A stretch of DNA of 64,000 nucleotides from an uncultured delta proteobacterium (GCA_903885795.1 CAISJV010000032.1:1-64000); one strand, 5' to 3'. Shown: positions 44,553 to 54,724, numbered from the stretch's first letter. The notes: generated by a model not told the origin, from the sequence alone. Made by a program: numbers and translations.

Positions 44553-46895
44553 TTAAGGTTCGTCGAGTATCTTTCTTATTCTTCGTGTTAATTCATGCAG
44601 TTGAAAAGGTTTCTGGATAAAGTCTCGGCAACCCCTCTCCATGATGGAGCGGGCTTCACCGTTAACGCTGTAACCGCTTGCCAGCATGACCTTTACCTTG
44701 GGATTTATGCCTTTCAGGTAATCAAAAGTCTTGCCGCCGCCAATACCGGGCATGATCATATCCATGATCACCAGATCGATCTCATCCCCTCTTTCTGAAT
44801 AGATGGCAAGTGCTTCCTGTCCGCTGCCTGCTGCATAAATATTATAACCAATCATCTCCAACATTTCCTTCATGACGATGATATTCATCTGTTCATCGTC
44901 GACAATCAGGATGGTTTCGGTTCCCGTGACGAGATTATGCTCCTGCTCCTTTTCTGTCTTGGGAACCTTATCGGACGCAGGAAGATAGATGTTGAAGGTT
45001 GTACCTTTCCCCTTTTCACTGTAGGCGTGAATCACACCTTTATGGTTTTTGATAATCCCATAGGTAGAGGCAAGACCCAGTCCTGTTCCGGCGCCCTTGG
45101 CCTTGGTCGTAAAAAAAGGCTCGAAGATCCGATCCAGAACCTCTTTTTCCATACCCACGCCCTCGTCGGTTACCGAGATTTTGATATATTCCCCCTCCCG
45201 AATTCCAATCGGTTTCAGCTCATTTTCCTGAAAGGCGACATTACGGGTTTCCAGGTAGAGGTTACCCCCTTCCGTCATGGCCTGGGCGGCGTTAATGAAC
45301 AGATTGAGAAATACCTGGTCCATCTGTCCCCGGTCAATATCCACATTCCAGAGTGGTTCTTCAAAGTGCCTGTGTATCCAGATTTCCTTACACGTTCTTG
45401 AGAACATCGCGGCGCTCTTTTCAAGAAAGGCGTTGAAATTGGTCGTTTGGACATCGTATTTGCCACCCTGTGCAAATCCCAGCAATTGACGCGTCAGATC
45501 TGCACCTCTTTTGATATAAATTTCCATGTTCTCGAGTTTGTTGCGGTGCGGGTGATCCGCTGACAGCTCATAGAGGAGCAGGGAAATGAACCCCTGGATG
45601 CCCATGAGGATATTGTTGAAATCATGGGCCATACCGCTGGACATAACGCCGATGGCCTCCATTTTTTGCGACTGAAGCAGCTGTTCCTGGAGTTTTTTCC
45701 TTTCCTCCTCAGTCTCTTTGAGGTGTGTCCTGTCCATGGCGACCGCCAGGATCCGGGAACAGTTGCCCTTAGTTTCAATGAGGGGCACCTTATAGGTAGA
45801 GAGCCAATGAATGGATCCATCCGCATGGGTTATTTTTTCTTCAGCAATATATTTTGCCTTCCTGCTTTGCATGACCTCCTGATCGTCGTTCAGAAAACTC
45901 TCAAACTCATCAGCGGGGATATGCAACTCAGCATCTGTTCTACCTATTATCTTCTCCACTGTTGTTCCGTAGGCATCGGCAACAGCCACATTAACCAGTT
46001 CATAGCGACCTTCGGCGTCCCTGACGCCGATTAAGGCGGGAACGGCGTCAATAATCTGCCTCAGGAATCGCTGCTCCGCTTTAATCCTCTCTTCCGCTTT
46101 TTTGTAGCGGGTGATTTCATATTGAAAGATGGCGATCTGGATGAGTTTTCCTTCTTTGTCGAAGATGGGATGGATGTCGTTATAGAAATTACGGTCATTA
46201 ATTACCCTCTCAAATCTGGAAGATCGACCCGTTTCTTTGACTTTTTGCAGGTGGTCTGTCCAGACTGACACCCATTCCGGGGGCAGACAGCTGTAGAAAT
46301 TGTCCCCCACGAGTTCCCGGACTCCTTTCTCCATGGCCTTCGCCACAAATTTGTTTGCGGCCAGGATATTGCCTTCCTTATCCATCAGCAGGGCGGCGTT
46401 GTGCATTGCGTCGATCAAGGCGCGGTTGACGGCCAGGCTCTCATACCACTTCTCCTGGATGTCGATCCGCTGGGAAATATCGCGGGCAGTTATTACAATC
46501 CCGTGGATGGAGGGATTAGCGAGGAGATTCTGACCGATGGTTTCCAAATGCACCCATTCCCCATCGGCCCTCCGGAAGCGAAAGATCGTCGGTATGCCGA
46601 TGTTGACTGACAAGACCACCTCTTTAAATGCTTCTTTCACAAGGGGCAGATCGTCGGGATGAATAAGGGTAAAAGGATTCTTACCGACAAGAAATTGCTC
46701 CTGATAACCAAGGACCTTAACTGCCGAAGGGGTTGAATAGGTGATGAGTCCCTGATCATCGAGAATAAAAATCATATCGGAAAGATTCTGGAGAATCGCG
46801 TGGAAATGTTGTTCCCTTTCCTCAAGAACCTGCACCCGATGACGAAGGGACGCCAGTTCCCCACTATGCTTATCGATGTTTACCGGATCATCCAT
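44553..46895 (-). CDS. Hybrid sensor histidine kinase (three PAS, HisKA, HATPase, receiver)
   Basis: 780 residues, no membrane segment seen. A short coiled coil (10-30) leads to PAS domains at about 30-135, 155-260 and 270-385. The phospho-His is in [12 protein letters not shown] (about 425). The ATPase has [15 protein letters not shown] and [16 protein letters not shown]. The receiver (about 655-778) has [10 protein letters not shown] as phospho-acceptor. There is no DNA-binding output, so a phosphorelay is likely. It is probably cytoplasmic and senses an internal signal. Confidence 0.93.
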   Translation of the reverse strand: MDDPVNIDKHSGELASLRHRVQVLEEREQHFHAILQNLSDMIFILDDQGLITYSTPSAVKVLGYQEQFLVGKNPFTLIHPDDLPLVKEAFKEVVLSVNIGIPTIFRFRRADGEWVHLETIGQNLLANPSIHGIVITARDISQRIDIQEKWYESLAVNRALIDAMHNAALLMDKEGNILAANKFVAKAMEKGVRELVGDNFYSCLPPEWVSVWTDHLQKVKETGRSSRFERVINDRNFYNDIHPIFDKEGKLIQIAIFQYEITRYKKAEERIKAEQRFLRQIIDAVPALIGVRDAEGRYELVNVAVADAYGTTVEKIIGRTDAELHIPADEFESFLNDDQEVMQSRKAKYIAEEKITHADGSIHWLSTYKVPLIETKGNCSRILAVAMDRTHLKETEEERKKLQEQLLQSQKMEAIGVMSSGMAHDFNNILMGIQGFISLLLYELSADHPHRNKLENMEIYIKRGADLTRQLLGFAQGGKYDVQTTNFNAFLEKSAAMFSRTCKEIWIHRHFEEPLWNVDIDRGQMDQVFLNLFINAAQAMTEGGNLYLETRNVAFQENELKPIGIREGEYIKISVTDEGVGMEKEVLDRIFEPFFTTKAKGAGTGLGLASTYGIIKNHKGVIHAYSEKGKGTTFNIYLPASDKVPKTEKEQEHNLVTGTETILIVDDEQMNIIVMKEMLEMIGYNIYAAGSGQEALAIYSERGDEIDLVIMDMIMPGIGGGKTFDYLKGINPKVKVMLASGYSVNGEARSIMERGCRDFIQKPFQLHELTRRIRKILDEP

Positions 46896-47000
46896 AGATT
46901 AAGAGGCCTTTGTTTTCTGATTCTACTATCGGGTGAAAACGCCACAAACTTTAGTAACAATAACAGTAAGGCAGAACAGAAAGATATTGATGCTTTCCGA

Positions 47001-47774
47001 TTATTCGATGTCAAAATCAAAATAGGTATCCGGAAAGGGTTCGTCTTTCAGAGTATAATGCCACCATTCTTTATCATAATTGACGAAGCCATGCTTTTCC
47101 ATGATGGTTTTCAGCAGGGCCCGGTGGAGCCGTGGCGATGACCCGATGGTCTTATCCAGAGTATGGGCCTTTTCATCGAAACAGTCAAAGCCGGTGCCCA
47201 TATCTATCCCGTTGTCGCGGAAACGCTTCTCCCGGGTGAAATAACAGGCCCGAAGGTTTTTGTGGGGCATGTATCTTTCCTGGGGCGCAGCAGGGATCGT
47301 TACGATCGTCAGGTCGATGGTACTGCCCCGGCTGTGTCCTGATTTCTCGGCGATATAGCCGTCCTTGAACAGGTTTTTCTTATCCACTTTGGGATAGAAT
47401 TCAGCCTTTGTCTGGGTGTCTCCCATAGCGGCTGCCCAGCGGACAAAGTGGTTCACCGCCTTCTGGGGGCGGTAACAGTCATATATCTTGAGGGTCAGGC
47501 CGGATGCGATTAGATCCCTCTGCACGCCTGCCAAGGCCTGGGCAGCCTTACGGGTAAGATAGCATTTAGGCGCCTTATATCCGTCTACCCTTGTACCTAC
47601 GAAATTATGGGGTGTGTAATAACGGATATCCATAATTACGGCGGGAAGGACGGCACGGATTTCCGTAAATTCGGCAGGGATGGAAATTGCCCCCCCAATG
47701 GCCGTCCCGGGATTAAAAAGCAAAGACAGGCACCAGGCGACTAAGACACATTTTCCAATCATGGTTTGGGACAT
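47001..47774 (-). CDS. D-alanyl-D-alanine dipeptidase (M15D, VanX/DdpX-like)
   Basis: 257 residues with a signal peptide (about 7-27). The zinc-site motifs are SGHSRGSTIDLTI (His and Asp) and EWWH near the C-terminus, with IYDCYRPQKAV before them. It cuts D-Ala-D-Ala in the periplasm, either for peptidoglycan recycling or use of the dipeptide. AGGAG is eight bases before the ATG. No vanH/vanA-like genes are near. Confidence 0.9.
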   Translation of the reverse strand: MSQTMIGKCVLVAWCLSLLFNPGTAIGGAISIPAEFTEIRAVLPAVIMDIRYYTPHNFVGTRVDGYKAPKCYLTRKAAQALAGVQRDLIASGLTLKIYDCYRPQKAVNHFVRWAAAMGDTQTKAEFYPKVDKKNLFKDGYIAEKSGHSRGSTIDLTIVTIPAAPQERYMPHKNLRACYFTREKRFRDNGIDMGTGFDCFDEKAHTLDKTIGSSPRLHRALLKTIMEKHGFVNYDKEWWHYTLKDEPFPDTYFDFDIE

Positions 47775-47996
47775 TCGGGATCTCCTGAAATCACGTTCAA
47801 GGCAAAATATTCACAACAGGTAGGCATGCATCACAAAGGAGGAGGGAAACGACCGTCCCTGGGACGAATACCAACGGTGCTGGGGATTTTGCACAGCCTA
47901 AAAAAAATGGCAAGCTTTTTTCCAGATAGACGGTGGTTGACAATGGCAGTATGAAGACGTGTTTAATTCATAATTCTGCCATCGCGCTACTTACTG

Positions 47997-48025
47997 TTGA
48001 CACCGGGGGCGGTTTTCCATATATA
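47997..48025 (+). promoter_or_regulatory. Sigma-70 promoter of the decarboxylase genes
   Basis: TTGACA (47997-48002), a 17-base spacer and TATATA (48020-48025), ending 34 bases before the OadG-like start. The rest of the 285-base gap from the dipeptidase shows nothing else. Confidence 0.6.
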
Positions 48026-48059
48026 AGAAGCGAAGATAGTTCACCCCGAGGAATCTCAG

Positions 48060-48200
48060 ATGGACAAATGGACTTTCGGCGTCACCATGCTTGTAGTCGG
48101 CATGGGTGGGACCATGCTGACTCTTGGTATCATGAGCGTGATCATTGCGCTGCTAAAAAAGGTATTCCCATATAAAAAAGAAGCGGAGGAAAAGTCATGA
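48060..48200 (+). CDS. OadG-like gamma/delta subunit of a Na+-pumping decarboxylase
   Basis: A 46-residue peptide with one membrane helix (VTMLVVGMGGTMLTLGIM) and a short basic/acidic tail, the usual form of OadG/GcdD-type assembly subunits. GAGGA is eight bases before the ATG. It lies 108 bases before the beta subunit. It is very small and easily missed. Confidence 0.75.
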   Translation: MDKWTFGVTMLVVGMGGTMLTLGIMSVIIALLKKVFPYKKEAEEKS

Positions 48201-48308
48201 TCGCAATGGCTTCGTTCAGACAATCCGCAACCAATCTAACTTTATGAGCATTATTAACGCGCCATAGAAATCTTGCCGTCAGTTGGCAGGACATTAAGGT
48301 AAAAAGAC

Positions 48309-49448
48309 ATGTTAGAGGCCTTTGCCAACGGATTCTCCGGTCTGCTCGCCGGTTTTTCGCACCTGCAGCTAACCAATGTGGTGATGATTGTCGTCGGCTG
48401 CACCCTCCTCTACCTGGGCATCAAAAAGGATTTTGAACCTCTGCTCCTGGTCCCCATCGGCTTTGGATGTATTCTGGTAAATATCCCACTGGCGGATCTG
48501 ATGGAACCCCACGGTTTCCTCAGAACCATCTACGATGCCGGCATCATGACGGAACTCTTTCCCCTCCTGATCTTTGTCGGCATCGGGGCCATGACCGATT
48601 TCAGCCCGGTCCTGGAGAATCCGGTGACACTCCTTCTGGGCGCCGCCGGTCAGTTCGGAATCTTTCTCACTCTAGGCCTTGCTCTCGCCCTGGGATTCAA
48701 TGAAATGGACTCTGTCGCCATCGGCGTCATCGGTGCTTGCGATGGTCCCACGGCAATCTATGTAACCTCACAGTATGCTCCCCATCTTTTAGGTGCCGTA
48801 TCGGTCGCCGCTTATTCCTATATGTCCCTCGTTCCCATTATCCAGCCGCCGATCATGAGAGCCCTGACCACCGAAAAAGAACGAATTGTGGTTATGAAGG
48901 CGACAAGAAAATCCGTATCCAGAACGACGCGCATCCTTTTCCCTGTGATTATCACTATCATCGGTGGTATCATCGCCCCCAAGGGCCTGCCGCTCTTAGG
49001 CACGATCATGCTTGGCAATCTCATGCGGGAATGCGGAACTGTGGAAAGACTGACGAAAGCCTCGGCCAATGAAATCGCTAATGTCGTCACCCTGCTTCTG
49101 GGCATTTCCATCGGTGCTACAATGGACGGCAAGATTTTCCTCCAGACCCAAACACTGATTGTTCTTGCCCTGGGATTTATTGCCATTTGCCTGGATACGG
49201 CCTGCGGGGTCCTCCTTGGCAAGGTTCTCTATGTCACAACCAAAGGTAAAATTAACCCCCTAATTGGAGCGGCGGGCATCTCTGCCTTTCCCATGTCCGC
49301 CCGGGTAGTCATGAAGGAGGGGCAGAAATACAACAAGAAAAATTATCTCCTTATGCATGCCATGGGGGCCAATGCCGCCGGACAGATCGGCTCGGTGATC
49401 GCCGCCGCCGTAATGCTTTCGGTATTAAAGGGGATGGGGATCATTTAA
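48309..49448 (+). CDS. Na+-translocating decarboxylase, beta subunit (OadB/GcdB/MmdB)
   Basis: 379 residues, nine or so membrane helices, the subunit that couples decarboxylation of carboxybiotin to sodium export. Family blocks include LPLLIFVGIGAMTDFSPVL, GACDGPTAIYVTSQYAPHLLGAVSVAAYSYMSLVP and AANEIANVVTLLLGISIGATM-like SANEIANVVTLLLG. It lies 19 bases ahead of a biotin carrier gene. The acceptor (oxaloacetate, methylmalonyl-CoA or glutaconyl-CoA) depends on an alpha subunit not in this window. Confidence 0.93.
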   Translation: MLEAFANGFSGLLAGFSHLQLTNVVMIVVGCTLLYLGIKKDFEPLLLVPIGFGCILVNIPLADLMEPHGFLRTIYDAGIMTELFPLLIFVGIGAMTDFSPVLENPVTLLLGAAGQFGIFLTLGLALALGFNEMDSVAIGVIGACDGPTAIYVTSQYAPHLLGAVSVAAYSYMSLVPIIQPPIMRALTTEKERIVVMKATRKSVSRTTRILFPVIITIIGGIIAPKGLPLLGTIMLGNLMRECGTVERLTKASANEIANVVTLLLGISIGATMDGKIFLQTQTLIVLALGFIAICLDTACGVLLGKVLYVTTKGKINPLIGAAGISAFPMSARVVMKEGQKYNKKNYLLMHAMGANAAGQIGSVIAAAVMLSVLKGMGII

Positions 49449-49467
49449 TAGCAGGGAGGACGATAGC

Positions 49468-49692
49468 ATGAAGATTGAACTGACATCACCCATACCGGGA
49501 AAAATCATGAAAGTCCTCGTCGGTGTGGGAGACGCGGTCAATGAAGACGACGAGGTCATGAAGATCGAATCCATGAAGATGGAAAATCCCATCTACGCCC
49601 CGGCGACTGGAACGATCATAGCGGTATGCGCTAAGGAAAACAACGAGGTCGAAGTTGATGACTTGCTCCTTGTCATCGAAGAAGCATGCTGA
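49468..49692 (+). CDS. Biotin carboxyl carrier protein (biotinyl domain)
   Basis: 74 residues, a single biotinyl/lipoyl domain whose biotinylated Lys is in IESMKMENPIYAPATG. It carries CO2 as carboxybiotin from a carboxyltransferase to the membrane beta subunit just upstream. GGGAGG precedes the ATG. Its end faces the convergent biotin carboxylase gene across 74 bases. Confidence 0.92.
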   Translation: MKIELTSPIPGKIMKVLVGVGDAVNEDDEVMKIESMKMENPIYAPATGTIIAVCAKENNEVEVDDLLLVIEEAC

Positions 49693-49766
49693 AACCATAA
49701 GACAAAATCCTGTGGCCCAATCATGGCGAGACTGAGGTTTTCTTCAAAGAATTTCGTAAGTGAAAC

Positions 49767-51521
49767 TTAGCGGCGAACGGTCACCATGACCAAGGTATCG
49801 CCCACGTCCACCGCATCACCCGGTTCCACAAGAATATCGGCTACCTTCCCATCAACTTCGCAAATTATATGGGTATGCATCTTCATTGCTTCCAGATCCA
49901 CCAAGGCATCCCCCACCATCACCTCGTCACCCACTTCCACAAGAATATCCGTTACTTTTCCTTTGATGGAAGACTTGACGACCCCCTCCTTCTTGAGTTC
50001 ATCGATTTCCTGGGCTGTCAGGGTGCGCTTATACATCCACCACCCTGCCTGGCGATCCTTTTTTTGATCCTCTTCCGATCGTCCTTCCATCCCCTCATGA
50101 GGCGCCAGCATTAGTTTATAGAGGGCATCGTCAAAAACATAGTGATCTGCATCGGGATACTTGAAAAGATCTGGATGGGTCTCCAGATAACCGGTATCGA
50201 ATTTTCTGCCTTGAAAATCGGGTTCGTCGCATATGGCCAGGTACAGGGGAATCGTCGTTTTCGGCCAGACGATATTGAAATCCTTCAGCGCTCGCTGGAG
50301 GCGTTTTATCGTCTGGTCCCATTCATATCCCCAGACAATTAGTTTGGCCAGCAGGGAATCGTAAACGGATGGGACAAAATAGCCTTTATAAGCATTTCCG
50401 TCCACACGGATCCCCGGCCCTCCCGGGGGATTGTAAATCTCGATGAGCTTGCCCCCCTCGGGCATAAAGTTGTTTTTCGGATCCTCGGCATTAATGCGAA
50501 CCTCAATGGCAATACCGTTGAGGCGGACATCCTCCTGGCGAATCTGTAGGGGCCTGCCTTCGGCGATACGAATCTGCTCCTGAACAAGGTCTTCGCCAGT
50601 AATCATCTCCGTAACTGTGTGTTCCACCTGCAGGCGGGTGTTTACCTCCATGAACCAGAACTCATTAGTCCGGGAATCGACAAGAAACTCGACGGTTCCC
50701 GCATTGACATATTTCGCTGCCCGGGCCGCCTTGACCGCCGCCTGCTGGATGGCATCGATAACAATTTCGGGAAGATCCGCGGGCGCGATCTCCAGCAATT
50801 TTTGATGACGCCTCTGAATCGAACAATCCCTGGTCCCCAGATGCACGACATGACCATATTGATCGGCCAGGATCTGAACCTCGACATGGCGGGGGGATTC
50901 GATATATTTTTCGGCGTAAATGCGGTCATCGCGGAAGGCAGCCAGGGCCTCCGCCCGAGCCGAAGAAATATTGAGTTTTAATTCCTGATCGTTGTTGACC
51001 CTTCTCACCCCCCGACCGCCGCCACCCGCCGTCGCCTTGAGGATAATGGGATAACCTACCTTTTTAGCAAAGGCCGTCGCCTCACTTAAACCCTCCGGTC
51101 CCACGGGCAGGCTTTCCGTCCCCGCAACCACTGGAATTCCCGCCTTCACCATCATCTCCCGGGCCAAAACCTTATTTCCCAGATCGCGAATGACGGCAGG
51201 GGGAGGTCCGATAAAAATGATCCCTTCCCGCAGGCAGGCCTCTGCAAAAGCAGCATTTTCCGATAAAAAACCGTATCCGGGGTGAATTGCATCGGATCCC
51301 GTATTCACGGCCGCCTGAATGATCCTTTCAATATCAAGGTATCCCCGGTTCGGTTCAATCCCTATTTGAATGACCCGGTCGGCAAAACGATGGAAATAGG
51401 CGTCACTGTCAGGCTTTTCGTAGACGGCAATGGCTTCGATATTCATGTCCCGGACCGTCCGGATGATCCGGAGGGCGATCTCGCCCCGGTTGGCAATCAA
51501 TATACGTTGGATCTTCTTCAT
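49767..51521 (-). CDS. Biotin carboxylase fused to a C-terminal biotinyl domain
   Basis: 584 residues: biotin carboxylase domains (1-450; ILIANRGEIALRI, DAIHPGYGFLSEN, ATAGGGGRGVRRV, FMEVNTRLQVEHTVTE), an about 60-residue linker, and a biotinyl domain (about 515-584; LEAMKMHTHI). It carboxylates its own biotin with ATP and bicarbonate. The fusion resembles the alpha subunit of acyl-CoA carboxylases but is shorter; it fits a pyruvate or acyl-CoA carboxylase whose carboxyltransferase is elsewhere. It converges on the BCCP gene. Confidence 0.92.
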   Translation of the reverse strand: MKKIQRILIANRGEIALRIIRTVRDMNIEAIAVYEKPDSDAYFHRFADRVIQIGIEPNRGYLDIERIIQAAVNTGSDAIHPGYGFLSENAAFAEACLREGIIFIGPPPAVIRDLGNKVLAREMMVKAGIPVVAGTESLPVGPEGLSEATAFAKKVGYPIILKATAGGGGRGVRRVNNDQELKLNISSARAEALAAFRDDRIYAEKYIESPRHVEVQILADQYGHVVHLGTRDCSIQRRHQKLLEIAPADLPEIVIDAIQQAAVKAARAAKYVNAGTVEFLVDSRTNEFWFMEVNTRLQVEHTVTEMITGEDLVQEQIRIAEGRPLQIRQEDVRLNGIAIEVRINAEDPKNNFMPEGGKLIEIYNPPGGPGIRVDGNAYKGYFVPSVYDSLLAKLIVWGYEWDQTIKRLQRALKDFNIVWPKTTIPLYLAICDEPDFQGRKFDTGYLETHPDLFKYPDADHYVFDDALYKLMLAPHEGMEGRSEEDQKKDRQAGWWMYKRTLTAQEIDELKKEGVVKSSIKGKVTDILVEVGDEVMVGDALVDLEAMKMHTHIICEVDGKVADILVEPGDAVDVGDTLVMVTVRR

Positions 51522-51793
51522 GGCAGTATACTTCCTCAGATAATCATTTAAGGCGATGTTGCATAACCCAGATTCCTTATGCTGTCAACAAACTCTCCAA
51601 GAGATAAATCAAAGGAACGACAACCGGGCATTTCCTGAACAAAATCCTGACCACCGTTCAAACGTGGAGAAGACAAAACATTTGATAATATTCATAAATG
51701 CTGATAGACTTTCCCTCAAGCGGGAGATGAAAGTATCATGCAGAGGCGCTTCTCAACAAAGGATGGCTTGCCGCCGGAAAGGGGGTACATGGA

Positions 51794-52744
51794 ATGAGCA
51801 ATAGTCTACCAGGGTCGAGAGGGTCTGTCGAGAAAGTTCACATTATCGGCGCCGGGGCCGTCGGGGCTGCCTACGCGAGTATTTTCTACGATATGGACCC
51901 GAGCTGTGTTTCCTTTATTGCCGGGGATGAGCGTTTTGAACGACTCCACAGGGAAGGGGTCCTCGTCAACGGGAAGACCTATCCCATACCGGTGCTGAAC
52001 AGTAACGAGCCCTTCCCCACCGCTGATCTGCTTATAGTTACGGTAAAGCATCATCATCTTGATCAGGCCATCGGGGAGATGAAAAACGGCGTCGGACCCA
52101 ATACGATCATTATTTCTTTGATGAACGGCATCGACAGTGAAGAGCGCATCGGCGCCATCTATGGTGAAGAGAATATCCTTTACGCCACTGTGGTGGGTAT
52201 CGACGCCCTGCGGGAGGGAAATAGCGTAATCTATACCACCCAGGGAAAGATCTTTTTTGGGGAAAAGCGGAACAATGTCCTTTCCGATCGGGTCCGGCGG
52301 GTCGTGGATATTTTCAACAGAGCCGGGATTATTCACGAGATACCAGCCGACATGATCCGTATTCTCTGGTGGAAATTCATGATCAATGTAGGCATCAATC
52401 AGGCATCGGCGGCACTTAGGGGACCCTATGGCGTTTTTCAGACATCCATCGAGGCCCAGCAACTCATGGAGGCATCCATGCGGGAGGTCATCACCTTGGC
52501 GCGGGCACTGGCCATTGACCTTTCCGATCAGGATATTGAAAAATGGTATAAGGTCCTCGCGAGCCTCAGCCCCACCGGGAAAACCTCGATGCTCCAGGAC
52601 GTGGAGGCAGGTAGAAAAACGGAAGTGGAGATGCTGGCAGGAAAAATCATTGAATTGGGCAGGCGGCATGGAGTCCCGACACCTGTAAATGAACAGCTAA
52701 TGGATACGATCAAAAAGATTGAAGCCATGTGCCGAGTGAAATAA
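51794..52744 (+). CDS. 2-dehydropantoate 2-reductase (ketopantoate reductase)-like
   Basis: 316 residues. N-terminal NADP site HIIGAGAVGAAYASIFY, then the catalytic Lys in WWKFMINVGINQASA (about residue 192). It reduces ketopantoate to pantoate for CoA synthesis, or is a paralogue with another 2-oxo acid. A CoA supply role would suit a CoA-rich metabolism, but no other pantothenate genes are close. The 270 bases before it hold no gene. Confidence 0.85.
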   Translation: MSNSLPGSRGSVEKVHIIGAGAVGAAYASIFYDMDPSCVSFIAGDERFERLHREGVLVNGKTYPIPVLNSNEPFPTADLLIVTVKHHHLDQAIGEMKNGVGPNTIIISLMNGIDSEERIGAIYGEENILYATVVGIDALREGNSVIYTTQGKIFFGEKRNNVLSDRVRRVVDIFNRAGIIHEIPADMIRILWWKFMINVGINQASAALRGPYGVFQTSIEAQQLMEASMREVITLARALAIDLSDQDIEKWYKVLASLSPTGKTSMLQDVEAGRKTEVEMLAGKIIELGRRHGVPTPVNEQLMDTIKKIEAMCRVK

Positions 52745-52800
52745 AAACCGGCCACCACTCCTCGGAAAATGGCGTTACGTTTTACTAATACCCATTGGAG

Positions 52801-53625
52801 CTATTCTTTTTCCTTTTGTTCTTCTTCCTTCCCGGCGGCATCCGAAACGATCGGGAGCGGGGGATCTTCCCCTATTTCCTCTTTAACTTCATCCACGGGC
52901 CCCGGCTCCATTTTTACTTCCCTTGCAGGTCCAGGCTCCTTTTTGACTTCATCAACAGGCCCCATCTCCTTAATCCATAGTGGATGCCGGTGTCGGGCAT
53001 AATCGAGGCGAACGGTTCCGGTGAAGATCCCCCGGATCATGGGCTGGTTTGGCTTCAGCAGGATCGCGCCGATATGGGACACAAAGGCCATGATAAAGAT
53101 CATGAAGAAGACATTGTGGACCCACGTCGCCCATAGGACCAGGGTCAGGGACATATCCGGGGCATATAGGTTCTTGTAAGTCTTGACGAGTCCCGATAGA
53201 ATGAGCATGGCGATAATAAACGCCATCCCTACATAGGCCAGGCGCTGTTCCGGCAGGTACTTATGAAAGGGCGGCTCCTCCCCTTTGCCAAAGAAGCTCT
53301 TCATGACCTCGATGGAGGCCTTAAAATCGCCCCGCCGGGGAATCATTCCCCCTTCGCCCAGGATACCATGATATAGAAGATGAAAAACTGCGGCGGCGAT
53401 GAAGACCACCGAGGCGGCGTAATGAATGTACAGGGACGTTATGAAATCTCCTGACCAGGACAACCCGGGAAGAGAGGTGATGTAATAACGGTTGGCCATG
53501 GGCAGCTCAAATATCCCCGTAACCAGCAGCAGCAGACCGGACAGGGCAATGGCCCAATGCTCGACAAGCTCAATGAGATCGTGACGGATAACAAGCCCCC
53601 CGTCATTTATTATCTTGTCACTCAC
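52801..53625 (-). CDS. Cytochrome b561/formate-dehydrogenase-gamma-like membrane subunit
   Basis: 274 residues with four membrane helices and His residues for heme (VEHWAIALSG, FHLLYHGIL, HNVFFMIFI, VSHIGAILL). The tail (about 225-274) is Glu/Lys/Pro-rich with an imperfect tandem repeat GPVDEVKKEP / GPAREVKMEP / GPVDEVKEEI. It passes electrons between quinone and the coupled Fe-S protein. GTG start overlaps the upstream stop (GTGA) with AGGAGGGG before it. Confidence 0.87.
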   Translation of the reverse strand: MSDKIINDGGLVIRHDLIELVEHWAIALSGLLLLVTGIFELPMANRYYITSLPGLSWSGDFITSLYIHYAASVVFIAAAVFHLLYHGILGEGGMIPRRGDFKASIEVMKSFFGKGEEPPFHKYLPEQRLAYVGMAFIIAMLILSGLVKTYKNLYAPDMSLTLVLWATWVHNVFFMIFIMAFVSHIGAILLKPNQPMIRGIFTGTVRLDYARHRHPLWIKEMGPVDEVKKEPGPAREVKMEPGPVDEVKEEIGEDPPLPIVSDAAGKEEEQKEKE

Positions 53626-54623
53626 GGCTCCCCTCCTTTCACCCGGTCTTTCCTCCGGGAAAGGGCCATAAAGGCCCCGGCCACCCCGACGACAATGCCA
53701 TAGAGCGGCGCCTGGAGAACGGCTTTCCCCATTTTATGAGTTTTGGCCATCCGTCTTTCTTCGGGACCCATGTCTGGTTTTCCAGGTTGTTTTTTCATCG
53801 TCCCGTTGAGGGCGGCAAAAGAAACGGGGGACACATACAGGGTTGCCGTACCACCGTTCTCCTTCTTCCCATAAATAAAGCCTTTCATCGCCCTGGCCCG
53901 TTCTTCCGCAAGGGCATAGATTTCCTTGCGGTCACCGATGAGCATGGCCTGTTGCGGACAGGCTTCAATGCAACCTGGAAGCTTTCCTCCCTCCAGGCGG
54001 TCATTACAGAGATCGCACTTGTACATGACGCCGTTGCCGGCCAAAGACGGCAGGATGTGCAGGTAAATCCCTACACCTGACTGGCGCTGGGGAATCTCCC
54101 AAGGACAGACGGTCTTGCATTTGGCTCCACCGAAACAGAGCTCCTGGTCTATAACCACGGCCCCGTTTTCATATTTATGATTCGCTGAAAAGGGACAGAT
54201 CGTGGCGCAGGCCGGATTATCGCAGTGCATGCACCGTCGGGGCACAAAAACAATTCGCTTTTGCCCTCCTTCATCTATCTCGGCCTGGTGGACATAAATA
54301 AAGTTATAGGGGGTCAGGCGGTTGAAAACCTCCCGCTTTCTCGACCAGTCCTCAATAGTCTTCCGAGGCCATGGTTCCGCTATGGGTTCGTGTATCTTCG
54401 GGATTTTGTCCCTGTTGATGGTCTTGCACGCCCCCACGCAGGCCGGTATATCCTTCCCCGGACATCCATCGCACCGGCTCAGATCGATGAGGGTCGCCAG
54501 GCGCTTCTGGCCAGCGGCAAATCCCTTCCTCGGAATGGCAAGACCGGCGCCCGCGGCGGCAACACCTGTCGATACCTTGAGGAACGCCCGCCGGTTCAAT
54601 CCGGTTTTCTTATCTACACTCAT
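53622..54623 (-). CDS. Tat-exported four-cluster ferredoxin subunit (FdnH/HybA-like)
   Basis: 333 residues. A Tat signal (LNRRAFLKVSTGVAAAGAG) precedes four Cys groups: CDGCPGKDIPACVGAC, CMHCDNPACATICP, CFGGAKCKTVCP and CDLCNDR…CIEACP. A C-terminal helix (APLYGIVVGVAGAFMAL) anchors it. It relays electrons to the cytochrome b encoded next. No formate dehydrogenase or hydrogenase catalytic gene is adjacent, so the pair probably teams with an enzyme encoded elsewhere or an unknown one. Confidence 0.9.
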   Translation of the reverse strand: MSVDKKTGLNRRAFLKVSTGVAAAGAGLAIPRKGFAAGQKRLATLIDLSRCDGCPGKDIPACVGACKTINRDKIPKIHEPIAEPWPRKTIEDWSRKREVFNRLTPYNFIYVHQAEIDEGGQKRIVFVPRRCMHCDNPACATICPFSANHKYENGAVVIDQELCFGGAKCKTVCPWEIPQRQSGVGIYLHILPSLAGNGVMYKCDLCNDRLEGGKLPGCIEACPQQAMLIGDRKEIYALAEERARAMKGFIYGKKENGGTATLYVSPVSFAALNGTMKKQPGKPDMGPEERRMAKTHKMGKAVLQAPLYGIVVGVAGAFMALSRRKDRVKGGEP

Positions 54624-54637
54624 AATAAAGTCCTTCC

Positions 54638-54724
54638 TTAAGCAAGATCGACATAACGGGTCAGAGCCTTCTGAAAATCCGCCATTGCCTGCTCCGGATT
54701 CTGGATGGATTTCTGAATAGGCAT
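54638..54724 (-). CDS. Candidate 28-residue small protein upstream of the ferredoxin subunit
   Basis: ATG to TAA of 29 codons with AGGTG nine bases before the start; the product (MPIQKSIQNPEQAMADFQKA…) is helical and amphipathic, with an aromatic tail. Its stop is 14 bases before the ferredoxin start and its TAAGGAAGGA contains that gene's binding site. It may be a leader peptide or a small subunit, or chance. Confidence 0.3.
   Translation of the reverse strand: MPIQKSIQNPEQAMADFQKALTRYVDLA

Noticed and set aside
51806-52669. 287-codon frame opposite the ketopantoate reductase-like gene
   Set aside because: Antisense shadow of a clearly conserved gene.
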